NCBI GenBank assembly: GCA_046347045.1
Contig: JAXMGX010000002.1
Span: 124,001-188,000, forward strand
Origin: ZC4RG30 sp046347045
Lineage (GTDB): Bacteria; Pseudomonadota; Gammaproteobacteria; Steroidobacterales; Steroidobacteraceae
DNA length: 64,000 nucleotides
Reading direction: 5' to 3'
A program made the translations under genes and the position numbers. Positions 1 through 10,025 of the stretch are shown here, one piece after another. Numbering within the stretch: position 1 is the stretch's first letter; each line of letters begins with the position of its first letter. The notes under the pieces were generated by a model, which worked only from the letters and a program-made list of their open reading frames with translations, did no database searches and was not told the DNA's origin.

Positions 1-7
1 GCTGATC

Positions 8-610
8 TTGGAGCTGAACACTTCCGCGGCCGCGGAGCGCAATCGCACGCCCATCGGCGAGCAGTTGCTGCAATTGCTGCCTGCCAGCGGCCGCGTGCTG
101 GAAATCGCCTCCGGCACGGGGCAACACGTGGCGCACTTCGCGCAGCTTCTGCCAGGCATCGACTGGCAACCCAGCGACCGCGGCAGCGAGGATCTCGCCC
201 AGATCGAAGCGCGCCGCCTGCTGTGTGCCCTTGCCAACATCCGGCCCGCGGTGCGGCTCGACGTGCTCGATCAACCCTGGCCCGTGAACGGGCCTTTCGA
301 TGCCGTGCTGTGCATCAACATGATCCACATTTCACCGTGGGAAACCACGGCAGCGCTGTTCACGGGTGCAGGGCGGCTCACGCTCGCCGGCTCGGGACAG
401 GTGATCCTCTACGGTCCGTTCCGCGAAGGCGGGCGCCACACGGCGCCGTCGAACGAAGCCTTCGAGCAGTGGCTGAAGGACAAGGATGCGCGCTTCGGCG
501 TGCGCAATCTCGAAGACGTGGAGGCAGTTGCACGCCGCCACGGGTTTGCACGCGCGCACCTGGCGCGCCTGCCGGCCAACAACCTGCTACTGGCTTTTCG
601 CAGCCTCTAG
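8..610 (+). CDS. DUF938 family SAM-dependent methyltransferase-like protein
   Basis: A class I methyltransferase fold of the DUF938 family; no substrate is established for the family. About 200 residues, the usual length. The start carries the family signature AAERNRTPIGEQLL, followed by the SAM-binding glycine motif LEIASGTGQH (about residues 31-40) and a second strand DAVLCINMIH near residue 100. The first usable codon is a TTG at 8, but the frame stays open to the window edge, so the true start may lie upstream. Its 3' end overlaps the convergent aminopeptidase gene by 24 bases. The family call is from recognised motifs; cellular role unknown. Confidence 0.85.
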   Translation: MELNTSAAAERNRTPIGEQLLQLLPASGRVLEIASGTGQHVAHFAQLLPGIDWQPSDRGSEDLAQIEARRLLCALANIRPAVRLDVLDQPWPVNGPFDAVLCINMIHISPWETTAALFTGAGRLTLAGSGQVILYGPFREGGRHTAPSNEAFEQWLKDKDARFGVRNLEDVEAVARRHGFARAHLARLPANNLLLAFRSL

Positions 611-2512
611 CTTCACGACTTTGTCGACGCTGCCCACCGTCACCGAGTGGTAGCCGGGCCGCGCGGCCGTGTAGATGCGCTGCGCCAATGCCCTGCCCCA
701 GTCGCCCTGCGCCATCAGATCCGTGTACAGCGGCAACACGAACTTGCGACGGCCCATGCCGGTGAGGAAGTCGCCGAGATTTGCCTCGGCCGGCGCATAG
801 CGGTTGGCAATGGCCAGCCGCAGCCACGCGAACCGCACTTCGCTGTTGCGCTGTGCGTCGAGGTTCATGGCCTGCGACAGCGCGGCGAGCTGAGCGGAAG
901 TGAGCTTGCGCGGCAGACGGTTCAGGAAGCGCACACGCTGCCAGGTGTTCCAGTTCTTCACTTCGTCGGCGCCGATGCCCTTCGCGGCAAAGGCCGCGGC
1001 GCGCTGGTCAATGGCCGCCAGCAGCGGCGAAACCACATGCACTGCGTTGTCGGGCAGTCCCGGCTGATACACCCATTCATCGAGCCGGAGCTTCTGCTCC
1101 AGCGCCGCGTCGCCCTTGATCAGATGCTCGCGCAGGTCCGCCAGGAAGCCGGATGACACCTGCGGCTGGAAGGCATGGCGGTCGAAGTAGTCCTTCAGGT
1201 AGGCATCCCAGCGTTCGCGCCCCACGGCCGCCTCGATGGTGCGCAGGAAGGTGGCGCCCTTTTCGTAGGCGATGTCCGTCATGCCGTCATCGGGATTGCG
1301 GCCCGCGAGGTCGAGGTGCAGCCGGGTGTCGGGCGACTTGGGGCCACCGAGTTCGCGGATGGTGTCGTTGAGGTCGTCCCAGCGCAGGTCGGCGAGCATG
1401 TCCGCCGTTTCCTTGCCGTAGACCTTTTCCATGATGCGGTTCTCGAAGTAGTCGGTGAAACCTTCGTTCAGCCAGAAATCCGCCCAGGTGGCATTGGTGA
1501 CGAGATTGCCCGACCAGCTATGCGCCAGCTCATGCGCCACCAGGCTGACCAGCGAGCGGTCGCCGGCGATGATGGTGGGCGTGGCGAAGGTCAGCCGCGG
1601 GTTCTCCATTCCGCCGAAGGGGAAGGACGGCGGCAGCACCAGCAGGTCGTAACGGCCCCAGCGGTACGGCCCATACAGCGACTCGGCGGCCGACACCATC
1701 TTCTCGATGTCGACCAGCTCATTGGCCGCCGCCGCCAGCCGCGAGGGTTCGGTGAACACGCCGGTGCGTGCGCCCAGCGACTGGAATCCCAGCTCGCCGA
1801 CGGCGATGGCGATGAGATAGGGCGCCACCGGGTGGTCCATGCGGTAGCGCCATTCGCGCAGGCCGCCGGCGATGTCGCGCGGCTCGGCGGTGCGCTCGGC
1901 GCTCATCACCACGGTGAGCGCGGCCGGCGCGCGGATGACGGCCTCCCAGGTCTGGCGGATCCCGGGGCTGTCCTGCGTGGGCACCCAGCTTCGCGTCAGG
2001 ATGGCCTCGCCCTGGCTGAACAGATAGGGCTGCTTGCCACCGGCGGTCTGCGCGGGCGAAAGCCACTGCTGGGCGTCGGCGTCGTGACTGCTGTAATACG
2101 CCACCACCACGCGCCGCGCGGCGCCCAGCGGAATGCGCAGCGCTGCGCCCAGCACCGGGTCCGCCGCGTCGAGCTTGAATGCCAGCTCCCTGCCCTGACC
2201 ATCATGCACCGACTTGATGACAAGGTGGCTGGTATCCAGCGACAGCACCGGATCGGCGCCGTTCGCCAGCACATCCAGCGTTGCACTCCCCTGCAGCGTG
2301 CGCGTACCGAAATCCACGGTGAGATCGAGCGTCACATGCGTGACCCGCGCCACGGCCGGATCGGCATGCGAATGGATATCGCGAGCATCGGGCACCGTGA
2401 GTACCGGCGCGACGGCATCGGCCGTTGCCGGTTTCGCGGAGCCGCCATCGCGTGACTGGCAGGAGGCAAGTGCGGCGGCGAGCGCCAGGACCAGCAGAAG
2501 TGTCTTGCGCAT
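587..2512 (-). CDS. M1 family metallopeptidase (aminopeptidase N / LTA4-hydrolase type), exported lipoprotein
   Basis: A zinc aminopeptidase that removes N-terminal residues from peptides, probably anchored in the envelope. Residues 1-19 form a lipoprotein signal peptide with a lipobox ending LASC. The substrate-binding exopeptidase motif GGMENP is at about 300-305, the zinc site HELAH at 327-331 and the third ligand in NEGFTDY (Glu350). A likely catalytic Tyr follows in DIAYEKGATF near 430. At 641 residues it matches the LTA4H-like subgroup, with the C-terminal helical domain present. It is divergent from the ABC exporter across a 49-base gap and overlaps DUF938 at its 3' end. All catalytic residues are present. 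Confidence 0.93.
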   Translation of the reverse strand: MRKTLLLVLALAAALASCQSRDGGSAKPATADAVAPVLTVPDARDIHSHADPAVARVTHVTLDLTVDFGTRTLQGSATLDVLANGADPVLSLDTSHLVIKSVHDGQGRELAFKLDAADPVLGAALRIPLGAARRVVVAYYSSHDADAQQWLSPAQTAGGKQPYLFSQGEAILTRSWVPTQDSPGIRQTWEAVIRAPAALTVVMSAERTAEPRDIAGGLREWRYRMDHPVAPYLIAIAVGELGFQSLGARTGVFTEPSRLAAAANELVDIEKMVSAAESLYGPYRWGRYDLLVLPPSFPFGGMENPRLTFATPTIIAGDRSLVSLVAHELAHSWSGNLVTNATWADFWLNEGFTDYFENRIMEKVYGKETADMLADLRWDDLNDTIRELGGPKSPDTRLHLDLAGRNPDDGMTDIAYEKGATFLRTIEAAVGRERWDAYLKDYFDRHAFQPQVSSGFLADLREHLIKGDAALEQKLRLDEWVYQPGLPDNAVHVVSPLLAAIDQRAAAFAAKGIGADEVKNWNTWQRVRFLNRLPRKLTSAQLAALSQAMNLDAQRNSEVRFAWLRLAIANRYAPAEANLGDFLTGMGRRKFVLPLYTDLMAQGDWGRALAQRIYTAARPGYHSVTVGSVDKVVKLEAAKSQ

Positions 2513-2561
2513 GGCGCAGAAGATAGCAGGGCGCCAGGGGCTTCAGCGTAGAATCGCGCGC

Positions 2562-3484
<923 letters not shown>

Positions 3485-3488
<4 letters not shown>

Positions 3489-4246
3489 ACTGGCACGCCG
3501 TCCGCGCCATCTACCGCTTCGAAATGGCGCGCACCTTCCGCACCATGGTGCAGAGCATCCTGACGCCGGTACTGACCACCTCGCTGTACTTCGTCGTGTT
3601 CGGCTCGGCCATCGGCTCGCGAATGACCGACATCAACGGCATCCCCTTCGCCGCCTTCATCGTGCCCGGGCTCATCATGCTGTCCGTGCTGAACGAAAGC
3701 ATCGGCAATGCCTCGTTCGGCATCTACTTCCCCAAGTGGTCGGGCACCATCTACGAGCTGCTGTCGGCGCCGGTGTCGACGCCGGAGATCGTGCTGGGCT
3801 ACGTGGGCGCGGCGGCCACCAAGTCGATCATGATCGGGCTGATCATCCTCGCCACCTCCGCGTTCTTCGTGCCGCTGTCGGTGCTGCATCCGCTGCTGAT
3901 GCTGGGGTTCCTGGCGCTGACGGCGCTCACCTTCAGCCTGTTCGGGTTCCTGCTGGGCATCTGGGCCACGAGCTGGGAAAAGCTGCAGTTCGTGCCGGCG
4001 CTGATCATCACGCCGCTCACCTTCCTGGGCGGCAGTTTCTATTCCATCGACATGCTGCCGCCGGTATGGCGCACCATCACGCTGTTCAACCCGGTGGTGT
4101 ATCTGATCAGCGGCTTCCGCTGGAGCTTCTATGGCAAGGCGGCCATCAACCCGATGGTGAGCTTCTCGATGGTGGTGCTGATCATGGCGGCCTGCCTGGC
4201 GCTGATCGCGTACATCATCCGGTCAGGGTGGAGACTGCGCCATTGA
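3485..4246 (+). CDS. yadH: ABC-2 type transporter permease (YadH-like)
   Basis: Inner-membrane permease of the exporter whose ATPase lies directly upstream. About 253 residues with six hydrophobic segments; it begins cytoplasmically with an AIYRFEMARTFRT-type stretch and carries the ABC-2 motif PLTFLGGSFYSIDMLPP before the last helices, as in YadH/DrrB-type permeases. Start is GTG 3485, inside the GTGA overlap with the ATPase gene. The pair forms a two-gene operon that ends 6 bases from a convergent hypothetical gene. What is exported cannot be told from sequence. Confidence 0.92.
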
Positions 4247-4252
4247 CCCGCG

Positions 4253-4645
4253 TCAGCCGCCTGCAGCCACCCTGAAGCCTGGATGCGGTGCGATCGATTC
4301 GGCGGTTTCCGGCTGCGCGGGTTGCGCGACCGGCGCGGGTTCCTCCACCGGCAACTGCTGCAGCAGCGGGAAGGGATCGCCGCCCCGCAGGCAGTGGCCG
4401 CTGTTGGCCACCCAGCGTTCGATGTGCTGCCGAAACTTCGCGATGGCTTCCTGGCGCAGGCCGGTCACCAGCGCATCGCTTTTTTCCTGCCCCTTGTTCA
4501 CATGCCACCACCACTGCAGGCGATCGATGCGCGTGCCTTCGAGATACGTGAACGTAATGGTGAAGTGGCGACCACGATCGGTGGCCGGCAGTTCGGCGAA
4601 GGCAAAATATGCCTCGACCGCGCGAGGCAGTTCTATCAGCGTCAT
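4253..4645 (-). CDS. Hypothetical protein
   Basis: About 130 residues if it starts at ATG 4645 (MTLIELPRAVEAYFAFAEL); an in-frame ATG at 4726 would add 27 basic residues with little protein-like character. I do not recognise a family. Visible features are a tryptophan run in RLQWWWHVNKGQEK, a middle section rich in charged helix formers, and a proline/alanine-rich C-terminus. There is no signal peptide or membrane segment. No good ribosome site precedes either start, so the 5' end is uncertain. It is convergent with the ABC operon and lies downstream of the alkaline phosphatase on the same strand. Confidence 0.6.
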   Translation of the reverse strand: MTLIELPRAVEAYFAFAELPATDRGRHFTITFTYLEGTRIDRLQWWWHVNKGQEKSDALVTGLRQEAIAKFRQHIERWVANSGHCLRGGDPFPLLQQLPVEEPAPVAQPAQPETAESIAPHPGFRVAAGG

Positions 4646-4773
4646 AACCCGGAGAATCGCAACCTTGAGTCGGAATCCGTGACGATGGTGCGATCCGATC
4701 ATAGCATCGCGCGCTCGTCGCAACATAGCGACGAGCGATTTTCAATGCGAAAAAAAATCTGCCGGAAAATCCC

Positions 4774-6294
4774 TCACCAGCGCAACGCACGGCGCATGAT
4801 GTGGTAGATCTCGTTCTGGTCGATCACGCCGCGTGCAAGTTCTGCGCCCGGTCCGCTGGCAAACAGCGCCACATCTTCTCCGCCATGCGTTTCGGCGCCC
4901 ATGCCCACCAGTGATTGCTGGTGGAAGCCCGGGCTGGTCGTGTCGACCCTGGAAAGATCCTGCTCGCGACCGGGTGCAATCGCGCGTGGCGCGCCATCCA
5001 CCTGCCCATCGATCAGCGCGAAGCCTGGCCCGGTCGCGTAGGAAAGCGTCGTATAGGGTTTGCGATCCGCGGCCAGCGCCGGTGCAGTGGCGCCAGGCGT
5101 CTTCACCAGCCCGAGGATGGGATTGCCGCGCACGGGATAGCCCGAGATGGTGAGCACATGGCTGTGATCCGCCGTCACGAGGATGAGCGTGTCGCGCGCA
5201 TCGACGGCCTTTGCGGCGGCCCGCACGGCATCGGACAAGGCGATGGTGTCGGTGAGCGCACGGAATGCATTGCCCGCATGATGCGCATGGTCGATGCGGC
5301 CGCCCTCCACCATCAGGAAGTATCCTTTGCCGTTCGTGCGCAGCAGTTCGATGGCCTTCGTGGTCATCTCGGCCAGCGAGGGTTCCCCACCGGCATCCTG
5401 CGCGCGGTCGGCCTCGTAGCGCATGTGGGAAGGTTCGAACAGGCCCAGCAGATGCCGGGTTTTCCTGGCATCCACGCGCAGCAGGTCATCGCGCTTCCAC
5501 ACGTAGGCCGAAGCCGGTTGTGCGCGGGTCCACTCTTCGATCAGGTTGCGGCCGTCGCGGCGCAGACCGCTCTTTCCGGGATACTCGGGATCTGCCTGCG
5601 TGGTGGCCATGAGGTATTCGCGCCCGCCGCCCAGCACCACTTCCAGGCCATCGCCCTTGTGCTGCCGCGCGATGAGCTGCGAGGCGATGTCGGGCAGCGT
5701 GGCCGCCGGCGTCGACACCGCACTTTCCCAGTCGCGATTGGGCGTATGCGCGTAGGTGGACGCGGGCGTTGCATGCGTGATGCGCGCCGTGCTCACCACG
5801 CCGGTGGAAAGCCCATGATCCTCGGCCTGCTCGAGCAGCGTGGGCAGTGCGTAGCGTGCAATGACGGCGGCATCGGCCGAGTTCTCCGGTGTTTCGGGCG
5901 ATACCGACAGCGCACCATCATTGGCGTGCGAACCGGTCATCATCGCGGTGGCGGTGGGCGCTGAATCCGACACCTGCTGGTCGGCCGAATAGGTGCGCAC
6001 CAGCGCCGAATAGGGGAAATCCTCGAAGCTGAGGTGGTTCTGCTCGCCAGACTCGCCGCGGCGCTGACCTTCGAGGATGCGCGCGGCGGTAATGGTGGCG
6101 ATGCCCATGCCGTCGCCGATGAACAGGATGACATTGCGTGCACGACCGGGGCGCGGCCCGTTGGCCTCGCGCTTCGCGACGGCATCTGCCGCGCGCCGGT
6201 AATCGCCGGAATCGGCCTTCCCGGCGGCCACGGCTGCGGCGGCCGAGCACAGCATGGCGAACAACAGCGGATGGTGCATGCGGATTGCTGGCAT
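4774..6294 (-). CDS. Alkaline phosphatase, exported
   Basis: Periplasmic phosphomonoesterase of the PhoA superfamily, releasing phosphate from organic esters. A signal peptide spans about residues 1-24. The metal ligand motif FIGDGMG has Asp61, the nucleophile is Ser111 in DSAPTATA, and further zinc/magnesium ligands are visible in EGGRIDHAHHAGNA, TADHSH and ETHGGED. Length of 506 residues is normal. Start at ATG 6294 is supported by an AGAAGG ribosome site; the open frame extends further upstream without signal-peptide character. No Pho box was identified in the 152 bases before the divergent repeat protein. Confidence 0.93.
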   Translation of the reverse strand: MPAIRMHHPLLFAMLCSAAAAVAAGKADSGDYRRAADAVAKREANGPRPGRARNVILFIGDGMGIATITAARILEGQRRGESGEQNHLSFEDFPYSALVRTYSADQQVSDSAPTATAMMTGSHANDGALSVSPETPENSADAAVIARYALPTLLEQAEDHGLSTGVVSTARITHATPASTYAHTPNRDWESAVSTPAATLPDIASQLIARQHKGDGLEVVLGGGREYLMATTQADPEYPGKSGLRRDGRNLIEEWTRAQPASAYVWKRDDLLRVDARKTRHLLGLFEPSHMRYEADRAQDAGGEPSLAEMTTKAIELLRTNGKGYFLMVEGGRIDHAHHAGNAFRALTDTIALSDAVRAAAKAVDARDTLILVTADHSHVLTISGYPVRGNPILGLVKTPGATAPALAADRKPYTTLSYATGPGFALIDGQVDGAPRAIAPGREQDLSRVDTTSPGFHQQSLVGMGAETHGGEDVALFASGPGAELARGVIDQNEIYHIMRRALRW

Positions 6295-6446
6295 GGGTGG
6301 CACCTTCTGGAGACTGTCCGGAATGGTGCCTGAGACCCGCTGCATTTGACAGAACCGCGGTGCGGCGTGACCGCCTGGTGTCAACGCCAAAGCCGCCTCG
6401 GCGTTGTACTTGCCAGCAACCTCAACGTCCCAGAAGGGAGATCGAC

Positions 6447-6929
6447 ATGAAGACGAACCAGAACCTGCTGACCGCCGCCGTGATCACGCTGCTGGCGCTT
6501 CCGGCAATGGCACAGGACCGCGGCGATCGCGCCAATGAACGCCTCGACGCGCGTGGCGAGCGCATCGACCAGCGCCTCGACGCCAAGGGCGAGCGCATCG
6601 ACCAGCGCCTCGACACACGTGGCGAGAATGCAGAGCAGCGCCTGGATGCGCGCGGCGACCGCATCGACCAGCGACTGGACAAGGCGGCCGACAAGGCCGC
6701 GGCCAATGGCAATGCGGCGCGTGCCGAACGCCTGGATGCCAAGGGCGACCGCGTCGATGCGCGGCTCGACAAGCGCGGTGAACGCAGGGAGACCCGGCTC
6801 GACAACAAGGGCGACCGCATCGAGAATCGTCTGGACAATCGCGGCGACCGCATCGAGAACCGGCTCGACAAGCGCGGTGACCGCATCGAGCGCCGCGTGG
6901 ACCGCCGCCACAACCGGCGCGGCTCCTGA
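6447..6929 (+). CDS. Exported coiled-coil protein with 11-residue repeats
   Basis: A 160-residue secreted or periplasmic protein. Residues 1-22 are a signal peptide ending PAMAQ. The rest is built from about ten copies of an 11-residue unit close to RLDxRGDRIDQ/E, with one degenerate spacer (about 77-92, KAADKAAANGNAARA). Such hendecad repeats normally give long, highly charged helices. A GAAGGGAG ribosome site precedes ATG 6447. Similar arginine/aspartate repeat proteins are annotated only as hypothetical, so no function is proposed. It is convergent with the esterase gene, 8 bases apart. Confidence 0.8.
   Translation: MKTNQNLLTAAVITLLALPAMAQDRGDRANERLDARGERIDQRLDAKGERIDQRLDTRGENAEQRLDARGDRIDQRLDKAADKAAANGNAARAERLDAKGDRVDARLDKRGERRETRLDNKGDRIENRLDNRGDRIENRLDKRGDRIERRVDRRHNRRGS
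6531..6900 (+). repeat. Tandem degenerate 33-bp coding repeats
   Basis: DNA units of 33 bases encode the 11-residue repeats of the exported protein. Recurrent cores are GAGCGCATCGACCAGCGCCT and GACCGCATCGAGAA. Adjacent units differ mostly at one to four codons, so copy number could change by slippage or recombination without shifting frame. This is not a CRISPR: there are no unique spacers. Confidence 0.75.
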
Positions 6930-6937
6930 TCCGGCGA

Positions 6938-7804
6938 CTACCCGGGCTGGCGGATGAATGCCGCCAGCTCGTCCCCGGCCGTATCCAGCTCGCTGCCGAT
7001 CTGCATCGTCACCGACACATGATTGTGTCCGCGCTGGTAGAGCACGAAGGGACAACGGCCGGTGACGCGCACCCGCGCGGCAAACAGCGCCGCCAGATTG
7101 CGATGGAAGGGAACCGGATCGAATTCGCAGACGGTGAACAGGCTCGGAATGTCGAGCGCCGCCAGCGAATCCACCGTGGATCGTGACGCATCCAGCGACC
7201 GGTCGGTGCCGTAGTACACCTGGTAGTCATGGCCATCCGGATACACGTCGAGAGCATAGATGCCCGACATCAGGATGGCCGCCGCGGCCGGCGCGCGGTC
7301 CGCGGCGCAGCCGTGCCGGGCGAGGCAACCCGCAACGTGCGCGGCGCCGGCCGAGTGGCCCATCAGCACGATGCGCGCGGGATCACCGCCCTGCTTCTCC
7401 ACCTGTCCCTGCAGGAAACGCAGCGCGCGATCCACGTCCTGCGCTCCCGCCGGCCATCCATGGTCCGGCGCAAGGCGGTAGGTCATCGTCACACCGACGA
7501 AACCCTCGCGCACGGCCCATGCGCCAATATTGTTGAAGAATGGATCGCCCGCTTTTCCCTTGTCTCCGCCCACATAGCCGCCACCATGGACGTAAACCAC
7601 CACCGGCAGGTTGCGGGCGCCGCGCGGCGCGAATACATCGAGCCGATGCCGGGGATCGGCACCATAGGCAATGTCCCGCGTCACCACGGCGCCGACGTCC
7701 TGCGGCTGCAGTGCGCGCGGCGCAAACAACTCGCGGGTGGCGCCGATCTCGGCCAGGGTGAATCTGTCCCCCAGTTCGCGCAGCCTGCTCCATGCCTCGG
7801 TCAT
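6938..7804 (-). CDS. Alpha/beta hydrolase (HSL/carboxylesterase type)
   Basis: A serine esterase or lipase-like hydrolase of 288 residues. The oxyanion-hole motif VYVHGGGYVGGDKG lies near residue 70, the nucleophile elbow GHSAGAAH near 148, an acidic residue in TVCEFDPVPF and the catalytic His in QRGHNHVS near the C-terminus. There is no signal peptide, so it is probably cytoplasmic. BD-FAE-type feruloyl esterases and kynurenine formamidase-like enzymes share this layout, so the substrate is open. It stands alone between convergent and divergent neighbours. Confidence 0.88.
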   Translation of the reverse strand: MTEAWSRLRELGDRFTLAEIGATRELFAPRALQPQDVGAVVTRDIAYGADPRHRLDVFAPRGARNLPVVVYVHGGGYVGGDKGKAGDPFFNNIGAWAVREGFVGVTMTYRLAPDHGWPAGAQDVDRALRFLQGQVEKQGGDPARIVLMGHSAGAAHVAGCLARHGCAADRAPAAAAILMSGIYALDVYPDGHDYQVYYGTDRSLDASRSTVDSLAALDIPSLFTVCEFDPVPFHRNLAALFAARVRVTGRCPFVLYQRGHNHVSVTMQIGSELDTAGDELAAFIRQPG

Positions 7805-7921
7805 CGTCAGTCACTCCCGGGAAATCTTCTGTCAAGGCTGGAACTGTCCCCGACTGCCGACAGTCCCCACAGTCGCCCTCGTCGTCCACAATAACCGCCT
7901 GTCCTGAATCGGAGAACAACG

Positions 7922-8830
7922 ATGAGCACGAAACCCCTGCGTTGCATGGTCCCCGCGGTCGCACTGCTGGCATTGGTGGCATGCAGCAAGACCACGCCCC
8001 CCGCTGCGGAAACGAATGCTCCGACCACTGCGGCTGAACCGCCGGATGCGCAGTCCCTCGCCGCCCGCGAGGCAGACCTGAAGAAGCGCGAGGCAGAACT
8101 GGCGAACCGCGAGTCGGCGCTGGCGGCGAGCCACGCCCAGGCTCCTGCACCGCAGGCTCCTGCACCGCAGGCTTCTGCGCAGCAGCCACCCGTGGCCCGA
8201 AACTCCTCACCCAATCCGTCGGCGAAGCCCTCCGCCCCATCGGTGGCGAATCGCGCCGAGACGGCAGCGAATGCGAAGCCGGTTGCCGCACCTTCGCCGC
8301 CATCCGTGCCGGCAAAGCCGCTGATCGTGCCGGAAGGCACGCAGCTTTCACTGGCGCTGGCGCAGGAGGTTTCCACCAAGGATGCGAAAGTGGGTGACAC
8401 CATTCGCGCCACGGTGGCGGCCGACGTGAGAGTCGATGACAAGGTGGCCATAGCCGCGGGCACCACCGTGGCCGGCCAGATCACCGATGTAGTGTCGGGC
8501 AGCAGCAAGATCGGCGGCGTGCCGCGCCTGGGCATGAGCTTCGACCGACTCGAATTGCCCGGCAATCGCGATGTGCCGATTGCCGGCGTGGTCACCGAGC
8601 GCGGCAAGAGCGACACTGCCCGCGACACGGTGAAGATCGTCGGCGGTGCCGCGGCCGGCGCCATCCTCGGCCATCAGGTGAAGGGCGGCGACAAGGGCAA
8701 GGTCATCGGCGGCCTGCTCGGCGGCGCCATCGGCGCGGTGGCCGCGCAGAAGACGGGCACCGAGGTGAAGCTGGCCGCTGGAACGCAGCTTTCCATCTCG
8801 CTGTCGTCGCCGGTGGAAATTCCGCGCTGA
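7922..8830 (+). CDS. Lipoprotein with glycine-zipper C-terminus
   Basis: A 302-residue envelope lipoprotein. The signal peptide ends in a lipobox LVACS (Cys near residue 21). It is followed by a charged helix (AAREADLKKREAELANRE), an Ala/Pro/Gln linker carrying APAPQ repeats, a beta-rich domain around residues 135-230 (IVPEGTQLSLALAQ and a matching AGTQLSISLSS at the end), and between them a glycine-zipper helix GGLLGGAIGAVAAQ that may insert in membrane. A CCTGAATCGGAGAAC ribosome context precedes ATG 7922. No enzymatic motif is seen; a structural or envelope-stability role is a guess. Confidence 0.82.
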   Translation: MSTKPLRCMVPAVALLALVACSKTTPPAAETNAPTTAAEPPDAQSLAAREADLKKREAELANRESALAASHAQAPAPQAPAPQASAQQPPVARNSSPNPSAKPSAPSVANRAETAANAKPVAAPSPPSVPAKPLIVPEGTQLSLALAQEVSTKDAKVGDTIRATVAADVRVDDKVAIAAGTTVAGQITDVVSGSSKIGGVPRLGMSFDRLELPGNRDVPIAGVVTERGKSDTARDTVKIVGGAAAGAILGHQVKGGDKGKVIGGLLGGAIGAVAAQKTGTEVKLAAGTQLSISLSSPVEIPR

Positions 8831-8831
8831 T

Positions 8832-9938
8832 CTAGAGAGGCGGCGGCCCGCCACCTGCCGGTGGTCCGCCGCCGTCCCGAAGGCGGATGAACTCCCGCAC
8901 CATCTCCAGCGCCGGACGTGGCGCAGGAGGCAGCTCGGCATCCGATATCCCCAGCGGAGCAGTCCTTTCTCCCCAGCGGGCCAGGTGCGCGCACCACGTG
9001 AGCCCGGCGCCAAACGCGGGCAGCAGCAGCAGCGAACCGGGCTGCACGCGTCCGGCCTCCAGCGCCTCCACCAGCGCCACGGGAACCGTGGCGGCCGACA
9101 TGTTGCCGTAGCGCGCGACGTTCACCATCACGCGATCCATCGGCAGGTCGAGCCGCTTCGCCACGGCCTCGATGATGCGCAGGTTGGCCTGGTGCGGCAC
9201 CACTAGGCCGATATCGTCGGCCGTCAGTCCATGCGCCGCGAGAAGCTCGGCGGCAGCGTGCCCCATGCCGCCCACCGCCCGCTTGAAGATCTCCGGCCCA
9301 TCGAATATCCAGTCGGTCACGCCCAGCCGCCGCCGGAAATCCGCATAGCGGGCACCCATGCCCTGGATGACCAGTGCGTCACGCGCACTGGCATCACAGC
9401 CCAGCCTCTCTCCCAGCAACCCGGTCTGCGCCTCCGTGGCCTGCAGCACCACGGCCGCGCAGCCATCGCCGAACAGCACCGCCACGTTGCGGTTGCGCCA
9501 GTCCATGAAGCGGCTGATGACCTCGCCGCCCACCACCAGCGCATTGCGCACGACGCCGGTGCGGATCAGCGCATTGGCCGTGCTCCACGCGTACATGAAA
9601 CTGGTGCAGGCGGTGTTCACATCCATCGACGCCGCGCGCTGCGCGCCCAGCACGGCCTGCAGGCCTGAAGCCTGGTTGGGCGCCTGGTCCTGGAAGGTGG
9701 TGGTGCCGAAGACAATCAGTTCGACGTCTGACGGCGGGAGTCCCGCCGCTGCCAGCGCCCGCAGCGAGGCCACGCGCGCCAGTTCGTCCAGGCCCACATG
9801 CGAGATGCGCCGCTCGCGGATGCCGGTGCGCGAGAGTATCCACTCGTCACTGGTGTCGAGGAACTGCGCGAGATCGGCGTTGGAAAGTGCCGCCGGCGGC
9901 AGGCACTTTCCCCAACCAGTGATGGCTGCATGGCGCAT
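8832..9938 (-). CDS. 3-oxoacyl-ACP synthase III family protein (FabH-like)
   Basis: Condensing enzyme of the FabH/KAS III family, joining an acyl-CoA starter with malonyl-ACP or a related acceptor. The catalytic triad is intact: Cys111 in NTACTSF, His249 in VPHQANLR and Asn279 in VARYGNMSAATVP. Start at ATG 9938 (MRHAAITGWGKCLPP) fits the family; an upstream in-frame extension lies over the divergent promoter. The 368 residues are longer than housekeeping FabH (about 320) because of a C-terminal tail ending in Gly/Pro repeats. It is not next to other fab genes, so a specialised role is likely. Confidence 0.9.
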   Translation of the reverse strand: MRHAAITGWGKCLPPAALSNADLAQFLDTSDEWILSRTGIRERRISHVGLDELARVASLRALAAAGLPPSDVELIVFGTTTFQDQAPNQASGLQAVLGAQRAASMDVNTACTSFMYAWSTANALIRTGVVRNALVVGGEVISRFMDWRNRNVAVLFGDGCAAVVLQATEAQTGLLGERLGCDASARDALVIQGMGARYADFRRRLGVTDWIFDGPEIFKRAVGGMGHAAAELLAAHGLTADDIGLVVPHQANLRIIEAVAKRLDLPMDRVMVNVARYGNMSAATVPVALVEALEAGRVQPGSLLLLPAFGAGLTWCAHLARWGERTAPLGISDAELPPAPRPALEMVREFIRLRDGGGPPAGGGPPPL

Positions 9939-9970
9939 TTGACGGATTGTAGGCCCGCGGACCCAGGCCC

Positions 9971-10010
9971 TGGACACGCGATACCACTGTGATATCATCT
10001 CCATATCACA
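9971..10010 (+). promoter_or_regulatory. Promoter with overlapping palindromic operator upstream of the SPFH gene
   Basis: A sigma-70-like promoter reads toward the SPFH gene: -35 TGGACA at 9971-9976, 16-base spacer, -10 TATCAT at 9993-9998. A perfect 8-bp inverted repeat lies over the -10: TGTGATAT at 9988-9995 and ATATCACA at 10003-10010 with a 7-base spacer. The arrangement is that of a repressor operator. Which regulator binds is unknown; the RHH protein encoded in the same operon is one candidate. Confidence 0.7.
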
Positions 10011-10025
10011 AGAGGGAGAGACGCC

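Noticed and set aside
6531..6900. Tandem repeats considered as a CRISPR array
   Set aside because: The units are contiguous coding repeats without unique spacers, within a signal-peptide-bearing gene.
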